A stretch of 64,000 nt of DNA from Streptomyces sp. MMG1121 (GCF_001280015.1 NZ_LGDV01000002.1:1-64000), one strand, 5' to 3'. Positions 27,261-36,152 are shown, counted from the first letter of the stretch. Notes: a model not told the origin generated them from the sequence alone. Numbers and translations: made by a program.

Positions 27261-27397
27261 AGGAAGGGGTGCCGTTCTCCTCGTGGGGATGGATAGACCC
27301 GGCCAGTATCCCATGGTGGGTAAAGCGGTTTTCGCGGGCGCGAGGAGGTCTGGGAGAATGGACCGTCACCCCGTTCAGAAAGAAGGACGTGCCGATC

Positions 27398-29131
27398 GTG
27401 GCTCAGAGCACCGAGACCGCCGACTGGGTCTCCCGTTTCGCGGATGACGTCATCGAGGAGTCGGAGCGCCGGGCCCCGGGTAAACCCGTCGTCGTCGCGT
27501 CCGGACTCTCCCCCTCCGGGCCCATTCACCTGGGCAATCTCCGCGAGGTCATGACCCCGCACCTCGTCGCCGACGAGATCCGCCGGCGCGGATACCAGGT
27601 CCGGCACCTGATCTCCTGGGACGACTACGACCGCTACCGCAAGGTGCCCCAGGGCATCGCCGGGGTCGACGACTCCTGGGCCGAGCACATCGGCAAGCCG
27701 CTGACCTCCGTCCCGGCACCGCAGGGCTCGTCGTACGCGAACTGGGCCGAGCACTTCAAGGCCGCGATGGTCGAGGCGCTGGCCGAGCTGGGCGTCGAGT
27801 TCGACGGGATCAGCCAGACCGCGCAGTACACCTCCGGGGTCTACCGCGAGCAGGTCCTGCACGCCATGAAGCACCGCGCCGACATCGACGCGATCCTCGA
27901 CCAGTACCGGACCAAGAAGGCCCCGGCCAAGAAGCAGCAGCAGAAGGCCGTGGACGAGGCCGAGCTGGAGGCCGAGGAGGGCTCGGGCGCCGCCGCCGAG
28001 GACGACGGCAGCTCCGGCTCCGCCGGGTACTTCCCGTACAAGCCGTACTGCGGCAACTGCGGCAAGGACCTGACGACCGTCACGTCGTACGACGACGACA
28101 CCACCGAACTGGCCTACACCTGCACCGCCTGCGGCTTCTCCGAGACCGTCCGGCTGAGCGAGTTCAACCGCGGCAAGCTGGTCTGGAAGGTCGACTGGCC
28201 CATGCGCTGGGCCTACGAGGGCGTCATCTTCGAGCCGAGCGGCGTCGACCACTCCTCGCCGGGGTCCTCCTTCCAGGTCGGCGGGCAGATCGTCGGCATC
28301 TTCGACGGCAAGCAGCCCATCGGCCCGATGTACGCCTTCGTCGGCATCTCCGGCATGGCCAAGATGTCGTCCTCGCGCGGCGGTGTGCCCACGCCCGGCG
28401 ACGCGCTGAAGATCATGGAGCCGCAGATCCTGCGCTGGCTCTACGCCCGCCGCCGGCCCAACCAGTCCTTCAAGATCGCCTTCGACCAGGAGATCCAGCG
28501 GCTCTACGACGAGTGGGACAAGCTGGCCGGCAAGGTCGCCGACGGCTCCGCCCTCCCGGCCGACGTCGCCGCCCACAGCCGCGCCGTCGGCACCGCCGCC
28601 GGTGAGCTGGCGAAGACGTCGCGTCCGCTGCCGTACCGCACGCTCGCCTCCGTCGCCGACATCACCGCCGGGCACGAGGACCAGGCGCTGCGGATCCTCT
28701 CCGAGCTGGACCCGGAGCAGCCGCTGGCCACCCTGGACGAGGCGCGTCCCCGCTACGACAAGGCCGAGGCCTGGATCAACACGCACGTCCCCGTCGACCA
28801 GCGGACCATCGTGCGCGAGGAGCCCGACGCCGAACTGCTCAAGTCCCTCGACGAGGCCTCCCAGCAGTCCGTACGCCTGCTGCTCGACGGCCTCGCCGAG
28901 CACTGGTCCCTCGACGGGCTGACCCACCTCGTCTACGGCGTGCCGAAGGTGCAGGCCGGCTTCTCCGCCGACGCCACGCCCAAGGAGCTGCCGCCGGAGA
29001 TCAAGACGGCCCAGCGGACCTTCTTCGCCCTGCTGTACCACCTGCTCGTCGGCCGCGACACCGGGCCGCGTCTGCCCACGCTGCTGCTCGCGGTCGGGCA
29101 GGAGCGGGTGCGCAGGCTGCTCGGCGAGTAA
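27398..29131 (+). CDS. lysS: Class I lysyl-tRNA synthetase
   Basis: A 577-residue archaeal-type class I LysRS (LysK). The HIGH motif is GPIHLGNLREV (about residue 43) and the KMSKS motif is AKMSSSRGG (about 320). A zinc-ribbon-like CGNCGK and CTACG pair lies near 218-245, following a Lys/Gln/Glu-rich low-complexity insert (KKAPAKKQQQKAVDEAELEA). Class I LysRS is known in actinobacteria, often beside or instead of a class II enzyme. AAGAAGGA lies about 10 nt upstream of GTG 27398; a GTG at 27389 is too close to that site. The divergent argS shares the 137-nt promoter region. Confidence 0.93.
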   Translation: MAQSTETADWVSRFADDVIEESERRAPGKPVVVASGLSPSGPIHLGNLREVMTPHLVADEIRRRGYQVRHLISWDDYDRYRKVPQGIAGVDDSWAEHIGKPLTSVPAPQGSSYANWAEHFKAAMVEALAELGVEFDGISQTAQYTSGVYREQVLHAMKHRADIDAILDQYRTKKAPAKKQQQKAVDEAELEAEEGSGAAAEDDGSSGSAGYFPYKPYCGNCGKDLTTVTSYDDDTTELAYTCTACGFSETVRLSEFNRGKLVWKVDWPMRWAYEGVIFEPSGVDHSSPGSSFQVGGQIVGIFDGKQPIGPMYAFVGISGMAKMSSSRGGVPTPGDALKIMEPQILRWLYARRRPNQSFKIAFDQEIQRLYDEWDKLAGKVADGSALPADVAAHSRAVGTAAGELAKTSRPLPYRTLASVADITAGHEDQALRILSELDPEQPLATLDEARPRYDKAEAWINTHVPVDQRTIVREEPDAELLKSLDEASQQSVRLLLDGLAEHWSLDGLTHLVYGVPKVQAGFSADATPKELPPEIKTAQRTFFALLYHLLVGRDTGPRLPTLLLAVGQERVRRLLGE

Positions 29132-29156
29132 GAGCCCGGAAGAAACCGCGTAAGAA

Positions 29157-29192
29157 AAGAAGGGGCCCTCCTGTGCCGGAGGGCCCCTTCTT
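29157..29192. terminator. Rho-independent terminator after lysS
   Basis: A perfect 15-bp stem, AAGAAGGGGCCCTCC (29157-29171) with GGAGGGCCCCTTCTT (29178-29192), and a 6-nt loop lie between the convergent lysS and DUF2637 genes. A/T-rich flanks on both sides make it usable by either strand. Confidence 0.9.
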
Positions 29193-29214
29193 TTATCGGC
29201 TTCTTCTCTTGGCG

Positions 29215-30477
29215 TTATGCGATGTGGTCGTCCTGCAGCTCCGCGGTGTGGCGGTTGGTGAAGCGGTTGACCATGCGATTGGCGTCGTTCAGCGTGAGGG
29301 TGATGCCGAAGGTCGCCTCGACGTCGTCCTTGAGCTGGGGGCCCGTCGGGTAGCTGCCGTCTATCGACTTACGGAAGACCTGGTAGAAGTCCTCCTCGGT
29401 CGGCTCCGGCTCCGGGAGGCCGCCGCCCTCGCCGAGTTCGCGGGTACGGTTCGGGCCCACCGGGATGGGAAAGCTGCCGGTCTCCTCCGGGGACGGCTGC
29501 TGGAACTGCTCCGCCGGCTGCTCCTCGTACCACTCCTCGTACTCCTCCTCCGGGAGGTACTGGGGCTCCGGCGGCGGCTCGTAGGTCGGGTCGTAGCCGC
29601 CGTGGTACTCGATCTGCTGCGGGGCCTGGAACCAGGGGCTCTGCTCGTCCACCTCGATCGGCGGCTCGCCGCGCCGCTCGCCACGCGGCCCCGCCTGCTG
29701 GGGGAGGACGGGCGCCGGCCCGGCGGCCCGACCGCCCGCGGCGGCGGTCAGCTGTGGCTGCGGCGGCGCGGGCGGCAGAAGCGTCGGCTCGATCCCCGCC
29801 GCCGCCAGGCCCGCCGGGGCCGTCTCCGCCAGCGGAACGCCGTACCGCGCCAGCCGCAGCGGCATCAGCGACTCCACCGGAGCCTTCCGGCGCCACGCGC
29901 GCCCGAACCGCGAGCGCAGCCGGGCCTGGTAGACGAGACGTTCCTGCTCCAGCTTGATGACCTGGTCGTAGGAGCGCAGCTCCCACAGTTTCATCCGGCG
30001 CCACAGCAGGAACGTCGGGAGCGGCGAGAGCAGCCAGCGCGTGATGCGGACGCCCTCCATGTGCTTGTCGGCCGTGATGTCCGCGATCCGGCCGACCGCG
30101 TGGCGGGCCGCCTCGACCGCGACCACGAACAGGATCGGGATCACCGCGTGCATCCCCACGCCCAGCGGATCCGGCCAGGCGGCGGCGCCGTTGAACGCGA
30201 TCGTCGCCGCCGTCAGCAGCCACGCCGTCTGCCGCAGGAGGGGGAAGGGGATACGGATCCAGGTCAGCAGCAGATCCAGGGCCAGCAGGACGCAGATACC
30301 CGCGTCGATACCGACCGGGAACACGTACGAGAAGTTCCCGAAGCCCTTCTTGATGGCCAGCGCTCGGACCGCCGCGTACGAGCCGGCGAAGCCGATGCCG
30401 GCGATGATCAAGGCGCCGGAAACGACCACGCCGATGAGAATGCGGTGCATCCGGGTCAGTTGCAGTGGCGCGGCCAC
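29215..30477 (-). CDS. DUF2637-domain membrane protein
   Basis: A 420-residue protein with four hydrophobic segments in the first 130 residues, the DUF2637 (Spd-like) domain common in actinobacterial plasmids and chromosomes. A basic segment with WLLSPLPTFLLWRRMKLWEL and a coiled stretch SYDQVIKLEQERLVYQARLR follow. A Pro/Gln/Glu-rich linker then leads to a conserved C-terminal 70-residue module (EEDFYQVFRKSIDGSYPTGP to VNRFTNRHTAEL), which looks like a small helical DNA- or protein-binding domain. GTG at 30477 follows GGGGAGGGGAG. Role unknown; Spd proteins act in conjugative spread in other contexts. Confidence 0.75.
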   Translation of the reverse strand: MAAPLQLTRMHRILIGVVVSGALIIAGIGFAGSYAAVRALAIKKGFGNFSYVFPVGIDAGICVLLALDLLLTWIRIPFPLLRQTAWLLTAATIAFNGAAAWPDPLGVGMHAVIPILFVVAVEAARHAVGRIADITADKHMEGVRITRWLLSPLPTFLLWRRMKLWELRSYDQVIKLEQERLVYQARLRSRFGRAWRRKAPVESLMPLRLARYGVPLAETAPAGLAAAGIEPTLLPPAPPQPQLTAAAGGRAAGPAPVLPQQAGPRGERRGEPPIEVDEQSPWFQAPQQIEYHGGYDPTYEPPPEPQYLPEEEYEEWYEEQPAEQFQQPSPEETGSFPIPVGPNRTRELGEGGGLPEPEPTEEDFYQVFRKSIDGSYPTGPQLKDDVEATFGITLTLNDANRMVNRFTNRHTAELQDDHIA

Positions 30478-30496
30478 TCGTACTCCCCTCCCCTTG

Positions 30497-30517
30497 CCTG
30501 TTGTTGCGCGCAACAGG
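30497..30517. promoter_or_regulatory. Inverted repeat just upstream of the DUF2637 gene
   Basis: CCTGTTG (30497-30503) and CAACAGG (30511-30517) flank the palindromic TTGCGCGCAA core, 20-40 nt upstream of the start codon. The position and symmetry fit an operator or a 5'-UTR hairpin. Confidence 0.45.
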
Positions 30518-30565
30518 GTGGCACACGCTCACGGCGAACGTGGCATCGGACAGGGGTTCGGCGCC

Positions 30566-30593
30566 GTCCCGGCCGTCGGCGGACGACCGGGAC
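30566..30593 (-). terminator. Hairpin downstream of the first DUF3558 lipoprotein gene
   Basis: GTCCCGG (30566-30572) pairs with CCGGGAC (30587-30593). An inner CGTC/GACG stem forms after one mismatch. It lies just after the minus-strand stop at 30617. No T tract. Confidence 0.5.
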
Positions 30594-30616
30594 GCCCGGT
30601 TGGAGCGGACCGGCGA

Positions 30617-31543
30617 TCAGCTCTTCTTGTCCGCCGACTTGGACGGGGAGGCGCTGGAAGAAGGGGACGAGGAGGGCGACTTGGCCGGGTCCTTCGACGC
30701 CGACTCGGACGGCGCGGGCGAGGACGCCGACGAACCCGACGACGAGGCGCCGTTGGCCGCGGAGACCGCTCCGACCGCCTCCTTGACCGCCTTCTCCGCC
30801 GCCTGCGTCAGGTCGTCCGCGCTCGGGGTCTCGTCGCCCGCGAGACCGGCACCGTTGTAGTCGAGCGTGACGACCACGTTCTCGACCCGGGCCACCACCG
30901 TCTGCTGCTTGAAGAGGCCTTCCTTCTTCTTCAGGTCGTAGCGCACCGCCGCCGCCTCCGCGCCCGCGCCGGACAGCGGCACCTGCTTGGCGTTCTGCGC
31001 GCCGTCCACCGTCTGGGCGTCCTTGACCTGCTGCGTGAAGTACGTGTGGGCCTGCGCGTCACCGGAGCCGCGCGCGGTGTCCGAGTCGAAGCGCAGCAGC
31101 GAGACGTTCAGCCAGCGGAACTGCGAGCCCTTCACACCGTTGTTGTCCAGGCTGCTCCAGGAACAGGAGGAGCGCGCGGACGAGTCGTTCGAGGTGCCCT
31201 TCTTGCCCGCGGAAGCGGCCTTCGGCACCAGGTCCGTCAGCGTCTTCTTCGACAGCATCGCGCACGGGTCCGGAAGCTTCTTGTACGCCGCGGCCTGCAC
31301 GGTCGGGGACGCGCCCGCCGACGACGGCGTACCGGAACCGCCCGTCGACGCCTGCGCGCTGCTGTCGCCGCCCTTGCTCTTGGAATCGCCCGAGTCCGAC
31401 GAACAGGCGGCGGTGATCAGCACCGCGGGAACGGCTGCCGCGCAGACAAGCACACGGCTCAGGCGCTTGCCACGCCCCTCACTCCTCCGCTTCGCGGGAG
31501 GTACCCCCAGGGCACGGTCGTCTCGCTGGACTGCTCGCTGCAT
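30617..31543 (-). CDS. DUF3558-type lipoprotein
   Basis: A 308-residue predicted lipoprotein. The lipobox is LITAACSS (Cys about 47), after a long, basic N-region of about 30 residues. The DUF3558-like domain runs from YKKLPDPCAMLSKKTLTDLV to about residue 255, with cysteines in DPCAML and SSCSWSS. A Ser/Pro/Lys-rich tail follows. DUF3558 lipoproteins are abundant in Streptomyces; the function is unknown. A paralogous gene lies directly upstream (31666-32511). The true start may be inside the listed one, since the signal peptide core begins near residue 27. Confidence 0.78.
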   Translation of the reverse strand: MQRAVQRDDRALGVPPAKRRSEGRGKRLSRVLVCAAAVPAVLITAACSSDSGDSKSKGGDSSAQASTGGSGTPSSAGASPTVQAAAYKKLPDPCAMLSKKTLTDLVPKAASAGKKGTSNDSSARSSCSWSSLDNNGVKGSQFRWLNVSLLRFDSDTARGSGDAQAHTYFTQQVKDAQTVDGAQNAKQVPLSGAGAEAAAVRYDLKKKEGLFKQQTVVARVENVVVTLDYNGAGLAGDETPSADDLTQAAEKAVKEAVGAVSAANGASSSGSSASSPAPSESASKDPAKSPSSSPSSSASPSKSADKKS

Positions 31544-31665
31544 GGTTCCTTCACTACGCTCGGTGATCGTTCGGGTTCCTGCGGGGCCACGGTACGCGGT
31601 GAAGGAGCTGTGCGGTTTCGGTTCGCGTTCTTTGCGAGCGGGGGAACAACGGGTCGCGGCGGCCG

Positions 31666-32511
31666 TCAGCCGCCCAGCGCGTCGTCCAGCCGGGCAGCCA
31701 GATTACGGGCCCTGTCCTGCATTTCCTTGCTGTCCGGGACCGTGCCCGTCGCCATCGGCTGCTCCTCGTACACGATGGTGACGAGGACGTTGGACGTGCG
31801 GAACACCACAGTCACCGTCCGCTGTTCGGCCGTCGAACCGGACGTGGCGAGCTGGTCGTTCAGATACGCCTGGTCACCGAGATCGGTCAGCACGCGCGGT
31901 TGCAGATCGGTCGGAGTGGCACCGGGGGACGACGCGGAGCCGGAGGGGGAGCCGGACGCGGAGCCCGAGGGGGAGGCGGAGCCGCTCGGGGACCCCGAGG
32001 GGGTGCTGTCGGCCGACGGGGACGGAGTCCCGCTCGCCGACGGAGAACCGGAACCGCTCGGCTCCGGGAGGCCGGCGGCCGACTGCTTGTCGTCGAAGAG
32101 CTTCTTCGCCTGATCGTCGTCGCTGACCGTGTTGTCGTACGACACCACGCGCTCGAAGTCGACCGACAGATGGTCCGTGGCGTCCTGGGAGTCGACCTTC
32201 CAACGGCAGCCGACCTTGCGGTCGGTGTCGTACGTCAGCTCCGCGTCGCCCTGGTAGGCCTTGCTGCGCTGATCGGGATCGGCGATCTGCTTGATGCCCG
32301 GCAGCAGCGAGTCGAGGGTGTCGTGGCCGACCGCGCCGCAGGGCTCGGGCAGCGTGCGGTACTTGCCCGGCGGCGCGGCGGCCGCGGTCGTGCTCGCGTC
32401 GCCGGGGTTGGCGTTGTCCGTCGCGGTGTCACCGCCCGAGCCGCTCGTGCAACCGGCCAGCAGCGCCGCGAGGAGGACGGCGGTGCCGGGTACGTACGCC
32501 TTCCGCTGCAC
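31666..32511 (-). CDS. DUF3558-type lipoprotein (paralogue)
   Basis: A 281-residue predicted lipoprotein with lipobox LLAALLAGCTSG (Cys about 21). The core shares the pattern of its neighbour: PGKYRTLPEPCGAVGHDTLD at the start, a later RKVGCRWKV cysteine and TSNVLVTIVYEE near the end. A long Ser/Gly/Pro repeat (SPSGS, SASGSPSGSASS) interrupts the domain at about residues 170-205. GTG at 32511 has GAGAGGAG about 8 nt upstream. Tandem duplication with 30617-31543 is likely. Function unknown. Confidence 0.77.
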   Translation of the reverse strand: MQRKAYVPGTAVLLAALLAGCTSGSGGDTATDNANPGDASTTAAAAPPGKYRTLPEPCGAVGHDTLDSLLPGIKQIADPDQRSKAYQGDAELTYDTDRKVGCRWKVDSQDATDHLSVDFERVVSYDNTVSDDDQAKKLFDDKQSAAGLPEPSGSGSPSASGTPSPSADSTPSGSPSGSASPSGSASGSPSGSASSPGATPTDLQPRVLTDLGDQAYLNDQLATSGSTAEQRTVTVVFRTSNVLVTIVYEEQPMATGTVPDSKEMQDRARNLAARLDDALGG

Positions 32512-32666
32512 GGTCGGGCTCCTCTCGGGTCTGCGCTCTCGGGCCGCTCCAGTGTCCCCGCTGGTTATTCGCTTGCCGCAGCGGGGCGCCCCCTGGAGAC
32601 AATGTGTATCGCACGCACTGCGGTGGACGCCGGTCCCCTGTCCTATTTCATCGACCTTGGCGCCGC

Positions 32667-32695
32667 TTTTGCGTTTTGCTGCTTTTAAGTCTTTT
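32667..32695 (+). promoter_or_regulatory. T-rich leader upstream of rtcB
   Basis: Four TTTT runs (32667-32670, 32674-32677, 32683-32686, 32692-32695), spaced 7-9 nt, lie 30-58 nt upstream of the rtcB start. Such runs are rare in this GC-rich DNA. The stretch may hold the promoter or an untranslated leader. Confidence 0.4.
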
Positions 32696-32724
32696 GTTGT
32701 TGTGTACGGGGGAATGGGGAAGTC

Positions 32725-33918
32725 ATGTCGTATGTGGAGATGCCGGGCGCGAAGGTACCGATCCGGATGTGGACGGACCCCGCGACGGTCGAGGACGTGG
32801 CCCTGCGCCAGCTCCAGAACGTGGCGACCCTGCCGTGGATCAAGGGCCTGGCCGTCATGCCGGACGTCCACTACGGCAAGGGCGCGACGGTCGGCTCGGT
32901 GATCGCGATGCAGGGCGCGGTGTGCCCGGCGGCGGTCGGGGTGGACATCGGCTGCGGGATGTCGGCGGTGAAGACGTCGCTGACGGCCAACGACCTGCCG
33001 GGCGACCTCTCCCGCCTGCGCTCGAAGATCGAGCAGGCGATTCCGGTGGGCCGGGGGATGCATGAGGACCCGGTCGAGCCGGGGCGGTTCCACGGGCTGG
33101 CCACGTCGGGGTGGGACGACTTCTGGGGGCGGTTCGAGGGGGTTGCTGATGCGGTCAAATTCCGTCAGGAACGCGCCTCGAAGCAGATGGGAACGCTCGG
33201 AAGCGGTAACCACTTTGTCGAGGTGTGCATAGATACGGCCGGTTCTGTATGGCTCATGCTTCACTCCGGCTCCCGCAACATCGGCAAGGAACTCGCCGAG
33301 CACCACATCGGCGTGGCCCAGAAGCTCCCGCACAACCAGGGCCTGGTCGACCGTGACCTCGCCGTCTTCGTGTCGGACACCCCGCAGATGGCGGACTACC
33401 GCAACGACCTGTTCTGGGCGCAGGAGTACGCCAAGTACAACCGCACGCTCATGATGGCGCTCCTGAAGGACGTGATCCGCAAGGAGTTCAAGAAGGCCAA
33501 GCCGGTCTTCGAGCCGGAGATCTCCTGCCACCACAACTACGTGGCGGAGGAGCGGTACGAGGGCATGGACCTGCTCGTCACCCGCAAGGGCGCGATCCGG
33601 GCCGGCTCCGGCGAGTACGGGATCATCCCGGGCTCCATGGGGACGGGCTCGTACATCGTGAAGGGTCTCGGCAACGAGAAGGCCTTCAACTCGGCCTCGC
33701 ACGGCGCGGGTCGGCGGATGAGCCGTAACGCCGCGAAGAAGCGTTTCTCGACGAAGGACCTGGAGGAGCAGACCCGGGGCGTGGAGTGCCGCAAGGACTC
33801 CGGCGTCGTGGACGAGATCCCGGGCGCCTACAAGTCGATCGACCAGGTCATCGACCAGCAGGGGGACCTCGTGGAGGTCGTGGCGAAGCTCAGGCAGGTG
33901 GTCTGCGTGAAGGGCTGA
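32725..33918 (+). CDS. rtcB: RNA-splicing ligase RtcB
   Basis: A 397-residue RNA ligase that joins 2',3'-cyclic phosphate and 5'-OH RNA ends using GTP and Mn2+. MPDVHYGKGATVGSVIAM, the metal cysteine in VGVDIGCGMSAV, GTLGSGNHFVEV, HSGSRNIG, EISCHHNYVAEE and the guanylylated histidine in NSASHGAGRRMSR (about residue 325) are all present. No archease, RtcA or RtcR gene is nearby. The start follows GGGGAAGTC, and the T-rich leader at 32667 precedes it. It probably acts in RNA repair or tRNA/rRNA end healing. Confidence 0.95.
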   Translation: MSYVEMPGAKVPIRMWTDPATVEDVALRQLQNVATLPWIKGLAVMPDVHYGKGATVGSVIAMQGAVCPAAVGVDIGCGMSAVKTSLTANDLPGDLSRLRSKIEQAIPVGRGMHEDPVEPGRFHGLATSGWDDFWGRFEGVADAVKFRQERASKQMGTLGSGNHFVEVCIDTAGSVWLMLHSGSRNIGKELAEHHIGVAQKLPHNQGLVDRDLAVFVSDTPQMADYRNDLFWAQEYAKYNRTLMMALLKDVIRKEFKKAKPVFEPEISCHHNYVAEERYEGMDLLVTRKGAIRAGSGEYGIIPGSMGTGSYIVKGLGNEKAFNSASHGAGRRMSRNAAKKRFSTKDLEEQTRGVECRKDSGVVDEIPGAYKSIDQVIDQQGDLVEVVAKLRQVVCVKG

Positions 33919-33934
33919 CGCCCTCCACGCGTGC

Positions 33935-34099
33935 TCACTTCCCGTGCCGGACCGCGTAGATCATGACGAAGGCCACGATGTGGATGCCGAAGAGGAAGTA
34001 GGCGAGGAAGTACCAGACCTTGCGTTCGTTCCTGGTCTCTTCGGCCAGGCGGCGTTTTTCGAGTGAGTCGGGAAGGTCGGGGGAGTCGGCCTCGGGCAT
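33935..34099 (-). CDS. Small single-span membrane protein (DUF6126-like)
   Basis: A 54-residue protein. The N-terminal 27 residues are charged (EADSPDLPDSLEKRRLAEET) and one transmembrane helix follows (VWYFLAYFLFGIHIVAFVMI). It resembles short Streptomyces membrane proteins grouped as DUF6126. Its ATG overlaps the stop of the upstream SDR gene (ATGA), so the two are translationally coupled. Function unknown. Confidence 0.78.
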   Translation of the reverse strand: MPEADSPDLPDSLEKRRLAEETRNERKVWYFLAYFLFGIHIVAFVMIYAVRHGK

Positions 34100-34860
34100 C
34101 ACGGTTCCCGGTGGACCTTGGTGTTGGAGGCCTGGGCGCGGGGGCGCAGCACCAGGAGGTCGACGTTGACGTGGCTGGGGCGGGTGACCGTCCAGGTGAT
34201 CGTCTCGGCCACGTCGTCCGCGGTGAGGGGTTCCGCCACGCCCTGGTAGACCTTCTCCGCCCGCTCCTTGTCGCCGCCGAAGCGGGTCAGGGCGAACTCG
34301 TCGGTCTTGACCATGCCGGGGGCGATCTCGATGACGCGCACCGGCCGGCCGACGATCTCCAGGCGGAGGGTCTCGGCGAGGACGTGCTCGCCGTGCTTGG
34401 CGGCGACATAGCCCGCGCCGCCCTCGTACGTGCCGAAGCCGGCGGTGGAGGAGACGACCACCACCACGCCGTCGCCGCTCGCCTCCAGCTTGGGGAGCAG
34501 GGCCTGGGTGACGTTCAGGGTGCCGATGACGTTCGTCTCGTACATCGCGCGCCACTGCGCCGGGTCGCCGGTGGCCACCGGGTCCGCGCCGAGGGCGCCG
34601 CCCGCGTTGTTGACCAGGACGCCGATCGCGGCGAAGGCCGTCGCGAACTCGTCGACCGCCGCGCGGTCCGTCACGTCCAGCGGGTACGCCGTCGCCGAGT
34701 GGCCCGCCTTCGTCAGCTCCTCGGCGATCGCCTCGATGCGGTCCGCGCGGCGGGCGGTGAGGACGACGCGGTAGCCGGCCTCGGCGAGCTGCCGGGCGGT
34801 GGCGGCTCCGATGCCGCTGCTCGCACCGGTGACGACGGCGATGCGGGAGGCGGGGGCCAT
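34099..34860 (-). CDS. SDR-family NAD(P)-dependent oxidoreductase
   Basis: A 253-residue classical short-chain dehydrogenase close to the YdfG (serine/3-hydroxy acid dehydrogenase) group. The cofactor motif TGASSGIGAATA is at about residues 11-22, NNAG at about 88, the catalytic Ser in VVSSTAGFGTYEG and the YxxxK in YVAAKHGEH. GMVKTDEFALTRF lies in the substrate loop. It is in an operon with the small membrane protein. Substrate unknown. Confidence 0.88.
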   Translation of the reverse strand: MAPASRIAVVTGASSGIGAATARQLAEAGYRVVLTARRADRIEAIAEELTKAGHSATAYPLDVTDRAAVDEFATAFAAIGVLVNNAGGALGADPVATGDPAQWRAMYETNVIGTLNVTQALLPKLEASGDGVVVVVSSTAGFGTYEGGAGYVAAKHGEHVLAETLRLEIVGRPVRVIEIAPGMVKTDEFALTRFGGDKERAEKVYQGVAEPLTADDVAETITWTVTRPSHVNVDLLVLRPRAQASNTKVHREP

Positions 34861-34914
34861 GGGGCAACTCCTGGTGTTCCGGTGGCGGTGGGCTCCGCCC
34901 AGCGTAAGTGAGGT

Positions 34915-35253
34915 TCAGGCGCCGTTCCGCGGCGCCCACATGATCACGGCCATGCCGACGAGGCAGATGAGGGTGCCCGTGACGTCGTAGCGGTCGGGGC
35001 GGTAGCCGTCGGCGACCATCCCCCACAGGATCGAGCCCGCCACGAAGATGCCGCCGTACGCGGCCAGGATGCGGCCGAAGTGGGCGTCGGGCTGGAAGGT
35101 GGCGACGAAGCCGTACGCGCCGAGGGCGAGGACTCCGCCGGTCATCCACAGCCAGCCCCTGTGCTCCCGCACGCCTTGCCAGATCAGCCAGGCACCGCCG
35201 ATCTCGAACAGCGCGGCGACGACGAACAGGGCGGCGGAGCGGAGGATCGGCAT
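34915..35253 (-). CDS. YnfA (UPF0060) family membrane protein
   Basis: A 112-residue protein with four hydrophobic helices and the YnfA signatures [19 protein letters not shown] and [26 protein letters not shown] (given here in parts). The family resembles small multidrug-resistance-type transporters. I prefer the ATG at 35253; a GTG two codons upstream is also possible. Confidence 0.88.
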   Translation of the reverse strand: MPILRSAALFVVAALFEIGGAWLIWQGVREHRGWLWMTGGVLALGAYGFVATFQPDAHFGRILAAYGGIFVAGSILWGMVADGYRPDRYDVTGTLICLVGMAVIMWAPRNGA

Positions 35254-35350
35254 GGGCACCAGCCTGTCACCTGTTGGAGGGCGCCTGAGAGGTGGCTCGG
35301 GTGGCATACATCCCTGCGTACGGCAGTCGGGCCGACGGCAGTGGGGAGTG

Positions 35351-35836
35351 GTGAGCGGCGTGCGGATGCGGATGCGGGCTTTGGCGGTGTCGGGGGTGTG
35401 TGCCGGTGTGGTCCTGGTGCCGGGGGGAGCTGTGGCGGCTCCGGTTCCGGTGTCCGAGGCCGACCTGGCCTTTCACGGGACCGCGTCGATGGACGGGGGC
35501 AAGGTGGAGGTGCGGCTGACCCCGCGGAACAACGGGCCCGACGCCGTTTCGGACGCGAGCGTGCGGCTGCGCTGGTCGGTGCCGTTGGCCCCGGCGCAGC
35601 AGTTGCCCGCGCGGTGTGCGCGGGAGGACGAGCGGACGGTGCTGTGCGGGACGGGCGGGCTGGCGGCGGACACGACGGGGGAGCAGCTGCGGGTGGCGGT
35701 ACGGCTGGAGGAGCAGCCGTCGGAGTTCACGCTGGAGATCGACACGGCGTGGGGCGGCGGAGTGGTGGACAAGGACCGGTCGAACGACCGGCTGAAGGTG
35801 CTCGTGCTGGACACCGGGGACGCGTACGCGTTCTGA
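35351..35836 (+). CDS. Secreted beta-rich protein
   Basis: A 161-residue exported protein. A basic start (MRMRMR) and hydrophobic core lead to a cleavage site near [10 protein letters not shown]. The rest looks like one DUF11/CARDB-like beta domain ([38 protein letters not shown]) with two cysteines (ARCAR and VLCGT). Several GTG/ATG starts between 35348 and 35372 are possible; 35351 is a compromise. Cell-surface role inferred only. Confidence 0.65.
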   Translation: MSGVRMRMRALAVSGVCAGVVLVPGGAVAAPVPVSEADLAFHGTASMDGGKVEVRLTPRNNGPDAVSDASVRLRWSVPLAPAQQLPARCAREDERTVLCGTGGLAADTTGEQLRVAVRLEEQPSEFTLEIDTAWGGGVVDKDRSNDRLKVLVLDTGDAYAF

Positions 35837-35840
35837 GGCG

Positions 35841-36152
35841 CCCTCGCTGGAGTACTTCACCGAGCAGACCCCGCTGACCGTCGGCTCCCCGCAGCAGGTG
35901 ATCGAGAAGACGCCGGGCTTTCGCGAGTACGCCGGCGACTACCAGCGCCAGCTGTTCCTCATGGATCATGCGGGGCTGCCCCTGAAGACCGTGCTGGAGC
36001 AGCTCGACCTGCTGGGCGAGGAGGTCGTGCCGGTGCTGCGGAAGGAGTTCGCCGTCGGCCGTCCGGCGGACGTCCCCGAGGCGCCGACGCACGCTTGCCT
36101 GTCGGCCCGCGCGCGGAGCGGGGCCTCCACCGCGACCTCCGTGCGATGGTGA
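35841..36152 (+). pseudogene. C-terminal remnant of an LLM-class flavin-dependent oxidoreductase
   Basis: The plus frame reads SLEYFTEQTPLTVGSPQQVI and FREYAGDYQRQLFLMDHAGL, then EQLDLLGEEVVPVLRKEF. This is the highly conserved C-terminus of a luciferase-like (CE1758-type) FMN-dependent monooxygenase. The roughly 270 N-terminal residues with the flavin barrel are missing, and no start codon precedes the homologous part. It begins right after the stop of the secreted protein, so a deletion fused the two. The last 20 residues drift off the family pattern. Confidence 0.8.

Noticed and set aside
25344..27296. 650-codon plus-strand frame
   Set aside because: Antisense of argS, whose protein is complete and conserved; the plus-frame product is Arg/Val/His-rich nonsense.
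31935..32055. CRISPR-like repetition
   Set aside because: It is a Ser/Gly/Pro codon repeat inside the second DUF3558 lipoprotein, without spacers.
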